64,000 nucleotides of DNA from Lophium mytilinum (taxonomy: Eukaryota > Ascomycota > Dothideomycetes > Mytilinidiales > Mytilinidiaceae). Positions 1-11,786 of the stretch are shown here, piece by piece. Position 1 is the stretch's first letter; each line of letters starts with the position of its first letter. Location: positions 2,634,215 through 2,698,214 of the forward strand of contig MU004181.1 in the NCBI GenBank assembly GCA_010093605.1. The letters are read 5' to 3'. The notes under the pieces are model-generated. The model did not search any database and was not told the origin of the DNA. It saw only the letters and a list, made by a program, of their open reading frames with translations. The translations under genes and the position numbers were made by a program.

Positions 1-1650
1 GCTCTATCAGCTCACCTGGATCGGCTAGCATTTGCAAATGTGCGACAGCCCAGTCAAGGTCCGACTTTCGGTATCAAAGGAGGTGCCGCTGGTGGAGGAT
101 ACAGTCAAGTCATTCCCATGGACGAATTCAATCTCCATCTGACTGGCGACATTCATGCTATCACTGCCGCAAACAACCTGCTAGCTGCTGCTATCGAAAC
201 AAGAATGTTCCACGAGAACACGCAAAAAGATGCTGCGTTGTACAAGAGATTAGTCCCCACCAAGAAGGGGAAGAGGCAGTTTGCCAACGTAATGTTCAGA
301 AGACTGAAGAAGCTCGGCATAGAGAAGACAGACCCAAACAGCCTCACTGAAGACGAGATCCATCGATTCGCAAGGTTGGACATTGATCCAGATACTATCA
401 CTTGGAGGCGCGTTCTGGACGTAAACGACAGACATCTGAGGGGAATCACTATTGGCCAAGCGTCGACAGAGAAGGGCCACACCCGAGAAACCGGATTCGA
501 CATCTCTGTGGCTAGCGAGTGCATGGCGGTGTTGGCCCTCAGCAACTCGTTGGCCGATATGCGAGAACGGCTTGGCCGCATGGTAGTCGCAAGCTCCCGG
601 AGTGGTGATCCGGTGACTTGCGACGATATTGGTGCCGGTGGTGCACTCGCGGCTCTAATGAAAGATGCTATTAAGCCCAACCTCATGCAGACACTTGAAG
701 GGACGCCAGTGTTCGTTCACGCAGGTCCTTTCGCAAACATCAGCATCGGCGCATCTTCAGTACTAGCAGACAAGCTCGCTCTAAAGCTTGCTGGAACAGA
801 GCCCGACGAAAACCATGAAGAGAAGACCGGCTTTGTTGTGACCGAGGCAGGTTTCGATTTCACCATGGGTGGTGAGCGTTTCTTCAACATCAAGTGCCGT
901 TCTTCTGGCCTTGTTCCCGACACTGTTGTCATTGTCGCGACCGTCCGCGCCCTCAAGGTCCACGGCGGAGGACCAGACATCGCACCTGGAGCGCAACTCC
1001 AAGAAGTCTACCGCACCGAGAACATTGACCTCCTCCGCAAGGGCTGTGTCAACCTCAAGAAGCACATAGAAAATGCCAGGCAATTTGGAATTCCCGTCGT
1101 GGTGGCTATAAACCGCTTCTCCACCGACACAGAAGCCGAGATCGCTGTCATCAAGGAAGAAGCCATCGCAGCCGGCGCTGAAGACGCTATCCCCGCAAAC
1201 CACTGGGCAGAAGGTGGCAAAGGAGCCATCGACCTCGCCAAGGGAGTCATCGCTGCATCCTCCAAGCCCAAGGACTTCAAATTGCTCTATGATCTCGATG
1301 GCACTGTGCAAGAGCGCATCGAGAAGATCGGAAAGCTCATGTATGGCGCTGATAAGGTTGAATTCTCCGAGCTTGCGCAGAAGAAAGTCGACACATACGC
1401 CAAACAAGGCCTCAGCAACCTCCCCATCTGCATTGCAAAGACACAGTACTCCCTCTCACACGACCCAACGCTCAAAGGTGCGCCAACTGGCTTCACTGTA
1501 CCCATCCGCGACGTTCGCATGGCAGCTGGAGCGGGCTATCTGTATGCTCTCGCCGCTGATATCCAGACAATTCCTGGCTTGCCCACTGCGCCGGGGTATC
1601 TGAACGTAGATTTAGACACGGAGACAGGCGAGATTGATGGGCTATTCTAG
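1..1650 (+). CDS. ADE3: C1-tetrahydrofolate synthase, C-terminal formate-THF ligase part (5' end outside window)
   Basis: The reading frame is open from base 1 to the stop at 1648-1650, so the gene starts upstream and only about 549 C-terminal residues are seen. They are the 10-formyltetrahydrofolate synthetase domain, which joins formate to THF using ATP and feeds purine and formyl-Met synthesis. Visible family stretches include [20 protein letters not shown], then [20 protein letters not shown], and the glycine-rich [11 protein letters not shown]. In fungi this domain normally follows a dehydrogenase/cyclohydrolase domain in one trifunctional protein, which would lie left of the window. Yeast has cytosolic (ADE3) and mitochondrial (MIS1) versions; the targeting end is missing, so the symbol is by family only. 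No intron is seen in this part. Confidence 0.96.
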   Translation, partial: ALSAHLDRLAFANVRQPSQGPTFGIKGGAAGGGYSQVIPMDEFNLHLTGDIHAITAANNLLAAAIETRMFHENTQKDAALYKRLVPTKKGKRQFANVMFRRLKKLGIEKTDPNSLTEDEIHRFARLDIDPDTITWRRVLDVNDRHLRGITIGQASTEKGHTRETGFDISVASECMAVLALSNSLADMRERLGRMVVASSRSGDPVTCDDIGAGGALAALMKDAIKPNLMQTLEGTPVFVHAGPFANISIGASSVLADKLALKLAGTEPDENHEEKTGFVVTEAGFDFTMGGERFFNIKCRSSGLVPDTVVIVATVRALKVHGGGPDIAPGAQLQEVYRTENIDLLRKGCVNLKKHIENARQFGIPVVVAINRFSTDTEAEIAVIKEEAIAAGAEDAIPANHWAEGGKGAIDLAKGVIAASSKPKDFKLLYDLDGTVQERIEKIGKLMYGADKVEFSELAQKKVDTYAKQGLSNLPICIAKTQYSLSHDPTLKGAPTGFTVPIRDVRMAAGAGYLYALAADIQTIPGLPTAPGYLNVDLDTETGEIDGLF

Positions 1651-3755
1651 GGTCGAGGCAAGTGAAAGGTTTGACGGGTATCGGCATTGAAACGCGCATT
1701 CAACTGCTTTCGCGGCTTCTTCAACATTAGCATGGGCGAATAGGGTATTGGGATACCCCACCTCCAGTACAGGAGGGTCAGCATATACCAGGAATGGGCA
1801 TTTCCAAGCGCCAAGGGGCCTTCAACGGGCATGGCGCTGTAGTAACTAGGGACGAAAATGGGACGCGAGGATCAGACTTGTTGAATAGAACAAACCACAA
1901 GCTTGCGTGGCTCGTCTACGTTTCGAAATGCAGTGAGGAACCCCCGGCAGTGGCAGATGGTGGACAAGAGATGCGTTGCGTCAACCCAACCAATCACAGC
2001 GGCTCCGCGGACGATGTTCTCGCTTCTGCCACCTCGCCATCTCCAACTTCTCTGCACTTCGCCCAGCTGCTCTGCCACTCCTTCACTCGCCGCCGCCGCC
2101 TCCTGCGCCAGAACCTGTTCCTCGAATAGACACGTTACGGGAAGTCTTTTGACCACATGTTCTTTGATTGCGGCGTCTGCGGCGTCTGCAAAGCACGATC
2201 GCGGGTTCATGCACACCCGCTTCCCGTGAACGAGTGGTCCGGGATTGGTCTACCCATCTTTCTTCTTGCGAAATCCCCGGGAGTCAAAAGCGTTGCCAAG
2301 TTTCTAATCAGTTAAGTGCTGAGTCCTGTACCGTCAGACTCTTCTCGAAACTTTTCTTGCCTTGCACTCCAATGATCTTCATATATTGTGTCTAAAGCAT
2401 CATCCACGCTATACACAGTGCCACAATTGTGGCCCTTTTTCACTTTTCTTCCGTGACTGAGTTCCTCAGGCAACCAGACGTCACTCCAACATGCCTGATT
2501 TGCCACGGCTCGTGCCGTAATCGGGAGGCGTTCCCGCGGTCGCTTCGTTTCATGGCGGCCACATCCAATGAACGTGTTGTCGATCGAGCAGCGCCACCAT
2601 ACGCCGCTTCCATAGGCTGTTTCAACCTCCTACCCTCGCGACTGCCGGCCTCTTTGAGAAGACTATGATTGTTGTTACGTCGAGTGGTCTGTTTTTAGCT
2701 GGCAGATGGTACTCTTGCCAGCTTCCAAGGTCTGCGCCTCAACGTCACAAAATTGTTCCGGCTCTGGCCTTGTATAGACGAAGGGGCAACTGCGTCTTGC
2801 GGCGTAAGCAGTGAGAGCGCAAAAGGACGTCTCGAAGTTCTTGAGATGGAAATGTTTCAGCCTGACGGCATCGAACAACTTCGCTCAGGTATGTTTGAAA
2901 GTACCGGGGGCGAAACGAGTCTTCGTAAACACTGAATCACTTCTCAGTTGCGCACCTGACCTTAAGACATCGTTCATGTTTAGGACAGCGGCTAGGTAGA
3001 CAAGTCAGGATAGTCGTGGAAACGATTGCCTCGTTTTGCGGCGACTAGCACCTACCGTCTTCTGATCAGCACAAGGAACGTGTACCAACACTGAAGGAAC
3101 AATGCTGCTACTCTCCATTTCGCACTTCACCTCCGACTGATGAGGCTGTGCATTGGGGAGTCGGCTCCTCCACGGATCCACAGAGTCATTGCGATACGAA
3201 TGGGACCTTCGTTCGTCAGCCGAGGCCAAACACTATCTCCGCAGAACCGTCACCAACTTCATCCCTAGGAACAGCTAGCCTCACTGGCCTTCGCCGCGAG
3301 GCCTGGACCCTCACGAGCTGTCTGCGCCTCGAGGCGTGCTCGGAGGATGACCTCATGATTAGTCCAGTATTGATATAAGACAGGTGTACGGTTCCATCCG
3401 ACTCCACTTCCGCTTGCCATCCATCTTCAGTTTCAATCTAGTTCCTTCGGCAAGCATCCGGCACAGCTTTGCCACTATTCTCATTTGTCGTCCAAGACTT
3501 CCAACCTGTCTTTAAAGGCCGGGCCTGCCCAACTCTCCCCATGCCTCCCATATCTTCCATACCACCCTCACATACTCTATTTGCTTCACTTCTTCTCTTT
3601 CTCTTGCTCCTTACCAACATCACATTTGCAGCATCGCTGCATAGCTCGGCCGATCCAGCCGACGCCCCACGTGCTCGACAAGCAGCTTGCAACGCTCTTG
3701 GTGATTGCTCTCCTGTCAAGAAGAGGTCGTCCGTTGAAGCCCTCGACCATCTGCC
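1651..3755. other. intergenic, no supported gene
   Basis: About 2.1 kb with only short overlapping open frames on both strands, none with a recognisable domain or a coherent exon series. The last part (about 3540-3630) is a pyrimidine-rich tract of the kind that often precedes fungal start codons, and it lies just before the candidate ATG at 3756. Nothing else is recognised. Confidence 0.5.
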
Positions 3756-3991
3756 ATGGCGCCAGGCTCCACCCGCCACCAGAGGAGCCCCTCGAGGCAA
3801 GAAGAGACGCCGAAACGAGACCAGAGATTGAGGCATGTCAACGGCCTTGAAGATGAGATTCTAGTCATTGGAGTTGAGAGCGCCGATGGGGGTTAGTCAA
3901 TAATTCCTGTCTCTAACTTCCGTTTTTCATTCTAACAGCATCGTCAACACCTTCATTCTTCTCCCAGGTCTCATATATGCGTGTCAAATAG
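3756..3991 (+). CDS. possible small two-exon ORF or 5' exons of the next gene
   Basis: An ATG in a good context (CTGCCATGGC) opens a frame that runs to a donor GTTAGT at 3892. A CTAAC branch-like site and an AG at 3937-3938 would close a 47-bp intron. Exon 2 continues in frame to a stop at 3989-3991, giving 62 residues, polar and basic at the N terminus (MAPGSTRHQRSPSRQ). The upstream CT-rich tract supports a start here. Alternatively exon 2 is spliced again (for example from a GTGTCA near 3981) into the frame that starts at 4056, making one longer protein. No family is recognised. The intron signals are visible; that the ORF is expressed is inference. Confidence 0.33.
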
Positions 3992-4055
3992 ATCATTCAG
4001 GTCCCTACATACAATTTATCCTCCAGACGGAATCTTTCCTCTAAAGTAACGTTAC

Positions 4056-4583
4056 ATGACAGAGCTGACAACTAGCTCCACAGACTCTACTCCAACTACT
4101 CCTCACCCAACCCAACCACTTTCAATTCAACCTCAAACTCCCCACCTCCATCCAACCCCTCTCCACTACATTCCCCTGCCCACAATCGAAACCATGCTCA
4201 CCTACCCCGCCGTACCTCAATCAGTCTACGATACCCTCGTCAGTGGCGAGGGACGGGTATCTGTTTCTCCCACACAACGCTCCCGTACCGGCTCTAATTC
4301 CTCCAATTCATCCATTTCCTCTACGTCTTCTTCAAACACCTCCATGTACAGCTCTTCCGAGGCTAGCAGGGAGGACTGGTATGATTCTGTTGAGCAGACT
4401 GCTGCCTGGGGCCAGCCGGATGATGCGAGAGAGCTGCAGGGCAGCGTGATGTATGGTGCCGCAGGTACTGCTGTCAGTCCGAGAGCTATGCGCGCTGGGT
4501 ATACCTTGGGCGGGTATTGGGGCAGGCCGCTGTCCAAGATTGAGGAGAGCGAAGATGAGGTGAAGGGGCAGGAGATACTGTAG
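4056..4583 (+). CDS. hypothetical Ser/Thr/Pro-rich protein
   Basis: A 175-residue open frame. The first 40 residues are almost all Thr, Ser, Pro, Gln and His. A more ordered piece follows (PTIETMLTYPAVPQSVYDTL), then a serine/asparagine run around residues 75-105. The C terminus is acidic (KIEESEDEVKGQEIL) after a Gly/Tyr patch. The even, biased composition over one frame and the acidic end make it look like a real but unclassified fungal protein, probably disordered and non-enzymatic. The ATG at 4056 may not be the true start; the small exons at 3756-3991 could be spliced to it. No signal peptide or membrane segment is seen. Confidence 0.5.
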   Translation: MTELTTSSTDSTPTTPHPTQPLSIQPQTPHLHPTPLHYIPLPTIETMLTYPAVPQSVYDTLVSGEGRVSVSPTQRSRTGSNSSNSSISSTSSSNTSMYSSSEASREDWYDSVEQTAAWGQPDDARELQGSVMYGAAGTAVSPRAMRAGYTLGGYWGRPLSKIEESEDEVKGQEIL

Positions 4584-5890
4584 AGGATTGGTTCGACCTT
4601 TGTACTGGCGTATGGCTTCTCGTCAGCAACACTCGATACTGTACCTCAATTATTCATGCGTATTTTCGTGGCGCTTCATTCGTTTGCAGAGGGTCCTGGC
4701 TTTAGAATACGCAGAAATTAAAATGAAACCTCTCGTTCAACACTAGCTCACTTCGTAGAGATAGGGCCCCGTGGCTAAACTAGAAGGGTTGTTTGGTAAC
4801 ATCTCACATGCTTTGCTTTCCAGCTTTCTCAACATCTCCTTGCTCAGAGTTGGTCACGTGGCAGATCAAACGTCCCAAAACGGTCTAATCCTGGTCCATG
4901 TTGGAACCCTGACACCCATCCGCGCGAGCAATTTGACCTGCCGTCAATCTAGCCTGAGAGCCCCACAGTGGGCGAAGAAGCTCGTGTCATTAAGGCAACA
5001 ACTTTTTGCCCCATTTTTCGTCAGGCACCAACACAACCAACCTCAAGAACACAGCAACCAACTCCAAATACTTGCAAAAAAGTAGCTGGCTGTGTTAAAG
5101 AATGCTGTCCCCAATAACTGCACCACTTTTTTGATGAAATTGATAGTGCTTTGATGGAAACCGGAGTTTCTGCCTTGGCGCCTTAATGACACGAGCTTCT
5201 TCGCCCACTGTGGCCCCAAGTATCATAGACAGCGTACTACAACGACCTAGATGATAGCACGTGATGATGACAAAGCCCGGCAGAAAGGGTAAGAGATCGC
5301 CCGCGTATATAACATCCGCGATCACCCCGACTCTCGGGAACACACCCGCCTCCTATCCACCGCGTGACATCGCAACCTGAATGCGCAAGTATTGCCTCAA
5401 AGAATTACCCTAGGAGCGCCTACTCAAGCAGCAGCATTGAAGATGATAAGGGCTAGTTATCAGGCAATGTTCACATTTCTGGAGCTGACCGCCAACGGCC
5501 AATCCGAGGCAGTAATTCTCTATCAAAACTCATTTTCAAGAAGCTGCGATCTGTAGCTTCCGCTCCCGTGCACTTACGCATGCATGGTGTTCTAGAGGTG
5601 CTGGACCGAGGCCAAGTTTTCCCGTACCCACTACCCCAGCTTCTCCACACTTTCCCCACGCTTTACCTGTAAACGTCAAGATAAAAGGCTAGTACTACGC
5701 GTAAACATGGAGATGGCTGAAAATGGCCGGAGATCTACAGCCCTTAGGTAGCGCACGGGGTATAAACTCATAGATCCCCACACCTGTGCATCTTCCTTTG
5801 GACATACCTTCTTCTGCATCAAGTCTCATAATATCTCTCTCTTCCTCAATCCTTGTAGTCGTCACCACAAAGGGTACAAGAGTCGCCATC
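4584..5890. other. intergenic, holds one inverted repeat
   Basis: About 1.3 kb without a supportable gene. It contains the 34-bp perfect inverted repeat described separately (4963-4996 and 5180-5213). The last few hundred bases are presumably the promoter of the transporter that starts at 5891, including a CT-rich stretch around 5790-5870. Confidence 0.5.
4963..5213. repeat. 34-bp perfect inverted repeat with 183-bp spacer
   Basis: Bases 4963-4996 (beginning CCACAGTGGGCGAAGAAGCT) recur as an exact reverse complement at 5180-5213. The 183-bp spacer is AT-richer and has no coding signal. An exact 34-base match is far beyond chance at this distance. It could be the ends of a small nonautonomous DNA element, an inverted duplication scar, or a transcribed hairpin. 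No target-site duplication is obvious outside the arms. Confidence 0.75.
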
Positions 5891-7554
5891 ATGGCGAGAC
5901 TTACTGCGTACAACATCTGGATAGTCGCCTTCTGCTGTCTCGGTAGTTGGACTTACGGCTTTTCGTTTGCGGTCTTTGTTACTAGCATTGGCCAGCCTGG
6001 CTTTTATGTGTACTTTGATCTCGATCGTAAGGCTCCTCGTTCTTTTCCCGTTCATTCTGCATCTTCAACGTTAAGTCGTGATAGATCTCGGATACACTGA
6101 CACCAATCCTTCATAGCTACCTCTTCGTACACCGCTTCAATCCTAGGCGCAGTCAACTCCCTTTTCGCATTCGGAGCTGCCGTTGGTGCTATATCCCAAG
6201 GATGGACCTCGAACTGGCTGGGTCGCAAGTGGAGTCTCTTCCTCGCGTCACTTCTTTGCGTTATCGGGGGCGCATTGACGGCGGGGAGCATAAATATTCC
6301 CATGATAATCTGCTGCCGTTTCATCCAAGGACTTGGACTGGGTCAGGTCATCTGTCTAACCCCGCTCTACGTGTCTGAAGTGAGCCCACCTAAGTCACGA
6401 GGTATCCTTCTGGGCATGTTGTAAGTGTATCCCAAGCTATTTCAAACCAGCCATGGACTGACCAATCTCCAAGCACAATCGGGATAGGCATCGGCTACAG
6501 CGTTTGCGCCTGGATTGGATTCGCAACTTATTACGCCAAGGACAAAACAGTCCAGTGGCGTACACCTCTCGCGCTGGCATGCCTGACCCCAGCAATCATC
6601 TGCGCCGGCGTCTTCTTCATCCCCGAACCCCCCCGCTGGCTCGTCTACAAGCACCGCAAAGACGAAGCATGGACTATAATCCAACGCCTCCATCGCGATC
6701 CTACCGACGCCGCCGATCTTGCCGCCCACGCCGAGTACCTTCAAGTCGTCGAGCAAGTCGAATACGAGCGCCAGTTCAAGACTACATACCTCGAGATGTT
6801 CCGCAACCCGGCGTGGCGCAAGCGCAGCCTGCTCGTCATGTTCCTTCTCTTCGCGGGCCAATCCACCGGCGTGCTAGGCATTGGCAACTACATCGTCATC
6901 GTGTACCAGAACCTGGGTCTGACAGGCTCAATGCCGCTCCTGCTAAACGCCGTCTACACCTGCACCGGCACCTCCGTAACTGTCTTGTCGAGCTTCATCA
7001 TGGACAAAGTCGGCCGCCGTCGTCTCTTCCTCATTGGCTTTCCACTCACCGGACTAGCCCTCCTCGCCGAGGCGCTCTTGACTCGGCAGTACGCGAAATC
7101 TGACAACAAAACGGGCAATGCCGCCGCCGTCTTCTTCCTCTTCTTCTATATTGTCGTCTACGATATCTTCATTGACCCACCGTCGTTCGTGTATGCTGCG
7201 GAGATCTGGCCCACGGCGATCAGACCAAAAGGCATCGCGCTCGCCTTCGCTGCGTACTTTGTCGGTGCGATCACATACACGACGCCTGCAGCTGTAGCGT
7301 TCAAGAACATTGGGTGGAAGTTCTACCTCGTGTGGATCGGGTGTAATGTCGTTAGCACGATTGTGATCTACTTCTATCTGCCCGAGAGCAAGGGGCGCAG
7401 TATGGAAGAAATGGGGGATCTCTTTGGGGACGTCGTGGTCGTCCATCTGGCGCAAGACGGGAAGGGGCTGGTCAAGGGAGACGTGGAGTTGCCAGTTCCC
7501 GTTAGCGAGAAGGAGGCTGTGATTATGGTTGAGAATCAGGCTGCGGACGTGTGA
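5891..7554 (+). CDS. MFS sugar transporter (SP family)
   Basis: Three exons, 5891-6026, 6117-6420 and 6474-7554, code 506 residues, typical for a 12-helix sugar porter of the plasma membrane. Introns are 90 and 53 bp (donors GTAAGG and GTAAGT, branch-like CTGAC in both). Family motifs seen: NWLGRKWSLF after helix 2, FIQGLGLGQ, PLYVSEVSPPKSRG after helix 4, the mid-loop PEPPRWLVYK, DKVGRRRLFLIG after helix 8, YAAEIWPTAIRPKG, and the closing YLPESKGRSMEEM. The ATG at 5891 (GCCATCATGG) is preferred; an in-frame ATG at 5786 would add an unlikely 35 residues. Substrate cannot be told; relatives carry hexoses, pentoses or disaccharides, driven by protons. Confidence 0.93.
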
Positions 7555-8268
7555 GGCTCACCGGTGCTAACAAAGCATTCATTGGGGTATGCTTGCTATG
7601 CTGCTGTTTGGGACGGCTCGTTATCTTTTTCTCGAGAAGCTGGAAACAAGACGCGTGGTTGCGAGAATTTGTTGAATGCAGGTCATAATCCAACAGACTT
7701 GTCTAACTTACCTGTATCTAAGCTCCTAGCGTTTCGTCGCCTGGTGCTGTTATACTGCGCGCCCGTCGTAATTATGACCACGTCTCCAATTAGGCCTGTG
7801 GCTCCCTGTTTTCATATGCATTTGCCTGTCAAGTATTGACACGTGATGCACAGCTTGGAAAGGAAGGTCTTGGTCTTACAAGGGTTTAAGCGAGGTGTAG
7901 AGCGCCGTGGATATAAAGTCGCCATATTTCGTTATCTTCCTTCACGCTACACCCACCTAAGCGAGCATATGCACGTGACCGGTAGCGGGACCAAAAGTCT
8001 GCGTAATTCCGTTGTAAAAGCGCATGCATCCAATCTATATCGGCAGCTAGCTGCTAAGACCTATCTCGCCCTCGAAGTGAATGAAGTATATACAAGAATA
8101 TAGGTGTAAAAGTAGGGTATAAGCGAAAGTAAGAATGCGGGTAACCAGGACCCAAGTGTATGTAAAAGGTGGGTATAAGCGAATGGAAGAAAGGAAGGGT
8201 TCAATCAAGACCCAAGGATAGCACCAAGCCTCCCGAAAATTCCTCCAAGCCCTAGCTCACGCATATAA
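7555..8268. other. intergenic between convergent genes
   Basis: About 0.7 kb between the 3' ends of the transporter and the GH128 gene. Short open frames only. Two CACGTG hexamers occur (near 7841 and 7973) but without a gene start nearby they are probably chance. Confidence 0.5.
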
Positions 8269-9201
8269 TCAATACGTGTTATAGATCTGCCCCAGCGCCG
8301 ACAACCCAGTGCCAGCATCGTTGACCAAGTTGCCCTTCGCGGTCATGAAGTAGGAGTACCACTGAATCCAGCTCGTCGAGTCCATCCAGGCCAAGACTTC
8401 CTGTAAGAATTGCTGTTTTTGAGCGTCTGTGCCAGACGTAGGTGCGAACTCGGTGACGTAGACTGGTCGGTTGCCTCCAGCGGCATACGCATCCGTCATG
8501 TGCTGCTTGAAGTAGGCAATGTTGGTCGCCGAGTCATACCAATGCACTACGATGAAATCTAGACGGCAGCCGGTGCACTGCGCGATGAACTGCTTGAGCC
8601 ACGGTAGGCCCATAACCGACCCTGTGGTCGCGTCTAGAACGCCATTCGTCACGCTCGGCGCGCCGATGCGGATGCCATTCCCGTATTTGGCGGCGAGAGG
8701 CTGCATCCACTGCTTGTGTGCTGCGACAGCGCCCGCGACGTTCTGCATGCATGCGCCACCACCACCGCACTGGTCGGGCTCGTTGAAAGAAAAGGCGTGG
8801 CGAGACCCAGCGGCCCAGGCGGCGGCGAAGTTGGCGTTCCATTTGGAGGTTTCGGAGGCAGCGTTGGATTGGAGAATGGGGCAGTAAACGAGGTTTGAGT
8901 TGACGCCGCTGTATTTGGCCGAGTCCCAGTTCCACATCCAAGAGACCTTGGAACCACCGCCCGAGAAGAGCTTGGTCAGAGTGGGGTCGTTGTAGGCGAG
9001 GCCTCTCTTCTTGGGGACGGCTCGGCGCACAAGCTGCTCGACGGCAGGTTCCAATGTGTCGTTCGATTCGGGAGATGATAGAGCTGCTGCTCGCACTTCA
9101 TGATGAGAGTGATGAGAGTGAGGCGAGAAAGCGATCGCTGGCGCTGCGCTAGCTAGGCTGAGGAGACCCAGGAAGGGTAGTAAGATAAGGTGGGCAAGCA
9201 T
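8269..9201 (-). CDS. secreted glycoside hydrolase, GH128/Asl1-like beta-1,3-glucanase
   Basis: A single exon of 310 residues. The ATG is at 9201 and is followed at once by a hydrophobic signal peptide (LAHLILLPFLGLLSLASA). The catalytic domain starts near residue 70 (KKRGLAYNDPTLTKLF). Within it are WMWNWDS, the acid/base motif FSFNEPDQCG, LDFIVVHWYD, and the nucleophile strand RPVYVTEFAPTSG, the layout of the Asl1-like catalytic domain, GH128. Known members cut beta-1,3-glucan, and yeast Asl1 acts at the cell wall. It ends soon after the barrel, with no CBM or GPI signal, so it is probably released. Its role could be wall remodelling or attack on other glucans; which one is not visible. Confidence 0.92.
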   Translation of the reverse strand: MLAHLILLPFLGLLSLASAAPAIAFSPHSHHSHHEVRAAALSSPESNDTLEPAVEQLVRRAVPKKRGLAYNDPTLTKLFSGGGSKVSWMWNWDSAKYSGVNSNLVYCPILQSNAASETSKWNANFAAAWAAGSRHAFSFNEPDQCGGGGACMQNVAGAVAAHKQWMQPLAAKYGNGIRIGAPSVTNGVLDATTGSVMGLPWLKQFIAQCTGCRLDFIVVHWYDSATNIAYFKQHMTDAYAAGGNRPVYVTEFAPTSGTDAQKQQFLQEVLAWMDSTSWIQWYSYFMTAKGNLVNDAGTGLSALGQIYNTY

Positions 9202-10378
9202 TTTGACGAGATCCAAAGTACGAAAATAAAAGGATAAAGGAATGAAGTTTGTATGTTAGTTTAAGGAGTGAAGGTTGTGCTAAGATAAGGAGTGTAAGCG
9301 CAGCAGTGGAAAAGAGGTTCAAGCACATGAAAGCAGACCGGATACATGAAGAATCATATATCCCAACATGAATAGCTAGTGTCCTGCGGTTGAGTGCAGT
9401 ATATCACGCTTGAAAGTACTTTCAACCAGTAGTACACGACAGTAATGCGCTGTCCCCACTGAATATGCAAGGCTCTTCTAGAGCAAGCTGACGGAAGATG
9501 ATTCGGGAAGCGGAGCCACGACGCGTGGGAGACTACGGGCATGACCGCGGCTTGGGGCCGAGAACATGGCGTCAAAGCTGCATGATGCCCTGGCACAATA
9601 TCTGCCGAGTAGGATCCGACCAAGAAGCGCTGAGTGCGGAATCCAGGTACCATCGGTAGGCAATGCAGCTTGATCAAGAGTTGAAAGATATCTTCCAATC
9701 AAATAATACCCATTTCGCCAAATGTAGCGCCTTCGAGCGACAAGAACGTGACGTGGAGATGCTTGGCTGGCGCGAAGATGTGCGCTGTCTTTGCGCGGGA
9801 GTGAGCCACGTCTTGGGGACATGCAGGTGGAGGAAAGAGAGTTGATCTGACAGATGCTATTGGCTATGTGGTGATGCGCTGGAAATGTGTGGCGTGTTTC
9901 ACCTTCAAAGCGTGGCGCAAACTGGTGGATAGTGCGGGCCTGGACTCCAAAGGCATGGCTCCGGCCTCTCTCCAGCCGATCCCACGGCGCGGGCCCACCG
10001 GCTCCCATCCGGCTCCTTGGGATGCCCCTGGTAAGGCTGTTGCTTTCACGGACCCTGTCGAAATGAATAATCAAATTTCTATCCAGCCAATCAGCGTCCG
10101 GAACTCGATATTCCAAGAAGAATGAATCGCAAATGGGAATGCGGGAAAGACATGACAGCGTTGCCGACATCGCCGTCAGCTCGCCAGCAGAAAACCTTTT
10201 CTACGCAAGCGGAATCAATCTCCACCCTGGCTGAGGCCCTCACCCAGACTGATTCTTCACCCGAGCCCATCTTGATTTGGCATGCGAAGCCGTCCTTCAA
10301 TCTGCATGATTGACAAACTCTAGTCCGTTCTACCCACGAACATATGCTGAAATTTGTCAAGAGGAGGCTTTAGCTGTA
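9202..10378. other. intergenic, no supported gene
   Basis: About 1.2 kb. It includes the promoter side of the GH128 gene and a 230-codon open frame on the minus strand (9478-10170) of random-looking composition without any recognised domain, which I do not call. Base composition is ordinary here, so the RIP island begins further right. Confidence 0.45.
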
Positions 10379-11650
10379 CTACCATTCGCCGGGAAGTTCA
10401 GATAGAACCTCGGCGCATGCTCCTAAGAGATCTTTGAAAAAGGCCAGGCCATATTGGCCAAGTACGCCGAGCCAGCCAGTCTGTAATCGAGTGAAGCACA
10501 ACGAACGCCTAGAAGAAGAGGACTGAATCCAGTGTCCCGTGTTGAGACAGCGCGAGATTTGGGAGGTGACGGCCAATGCCGTCTTAGCTGGCGTCTGCAA
10601 ACCTTTCCTGCCGTTCTCCAACGGGCTCCCCACAGTGAGCGCACAGTCTCCCTTTCGTGCATGGAGTGGATCATGTACATCGCAAACTTTTCGGGGCCCG
10701 TCGTGGGTCAAAGAGTGCATGGTGATTTCGGGGTTGCCGGTAGTGATTAGACCTTGAACAGCGCCCGTCCAGTCCATCCATAGCCAGCTCGGAAGTTCAA
10801 CAGACGTAAGACTGCCCGGAGTAAGCAACTTGTGACCCTTCTCTCTGAGTAGCCGAATCACGAAAGACACAACTCGAATACTGATCTTGGCATGCTGGCG
10901 ATGAAGTCCTCTCTTTGCAGCTTGCTAGGAAATTTTGTAATGCCAACAAGGACGTTGACGATGCCGCTAGGAGGATCGCATGATGAGGTGTCCGAAATAC
11001 CCATAGACTTCTTTGCATGCTTTGTTGACTGACCTAGATTGGGATTACTCTCACCGTATTCGTACCTTAGGCGTTGGCCCTCTTTGATCTTCAGAGCAGA
11101 GCACGCTTAGGACTTCGCCTAGAAGAGAGCGTTGCTTGTGGGCTTAAGCATCAACACTATCTTCCGGGGCTCGCAACGTGTTGTTTGAAACAAGCGAGGA
11201 TTATCGACTCAAACCATGACTTTGTCGCACGCCCGGCAGATGAAAATCTGAACACCATTCGATGGCCTTGTTTCTGGAATTACCCATCCTCTCTTGTACC
11301 AAGACGTCTGTTTGAAGTAATGACCGAATTAGCTCTTTTAAGGCATAAGTATGGTCATGATGGCGATTATCTTCTGCTTCCGTCCGGTTTTGTGGGCAAA
11401 TATCCCTTCCCCAACCCCTGTAGGGTTCAGCTGCTATATGAGGCCCAGGAAGGCTACTATCGGCATCTTTTTCAGAAGCTGCTGTGATGATGAATGACGC
11501 TTGGCTGTATATGACTTCGATCATGCGAATCCGAGCCATCTTGTCCTCTTTGCTACCTTGCTGGGTGTATACATACACAAAGCGGTCTACCCATAGATAG
11601 CATTCAGCACAACGCTGTCTACCATTTCGAGTCTGATGTCGAGCAGGCAA
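10379..11650 (-). pseudogene. decayed HET-domain (heterokaryon incompatibility) gene
   Basis: Minus-strand pieces in several frames recall one HET protein in the right order. Near 11600-11400 is the second HET block (YLWVDRFVYVY followed by IRMIEVIYSQASFIITAASE and an SLPG turn). Near 11000-10850 is a piece like the region after the domain (GIVNVLVGITKFPSKL, SMPRSVFEL). Near 10820-10740 is the typical C-terminal ELPSWLWMDWTGAVQG, equivalent to PSWSWAGW of intact members. The frames do not connect, and the first HET block (YxALSYxWG) was not found. HET proteins trigger cell death when unlike fungal individuals fuse. It stops about 140 bp before the repeat island. Base composition is normal, so the decay is not obviously by RIP. 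Confidence 0.72.
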
Positions 11651-11786
11651 GAGTACCCGGCGGATATGCGGTACGGCGCTTAAAAGTTGGTGTTGAGACG
11701 TGTAGGTACGACGCGGCGGGCGGAAAACTGAGGTCTCTTGCCACAGCTTCGCACCGCCACCGCTAATTAAGGAGGCAGGAACTATA

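Noticed and set aside
717-1520. Long antisense open frames inside the C1-THF synthase gene
   Set aside because: Mirror frames of a strongly coding strand; no domain of their own.
3541-3831. Open frame beginning with a signal-peptide-like stretch
   Set aside because: The hydrophobic part comes from a pyrimidine-rich tract typical of fungal leaders, and it overlaps the better-supported start at 3756 in another frame.
9478-10170. 230-codon open frame on the minus strand
   Set aside because: Random-looking composition, no domain, no good start context, overlapped by other open frames; treated as chance.
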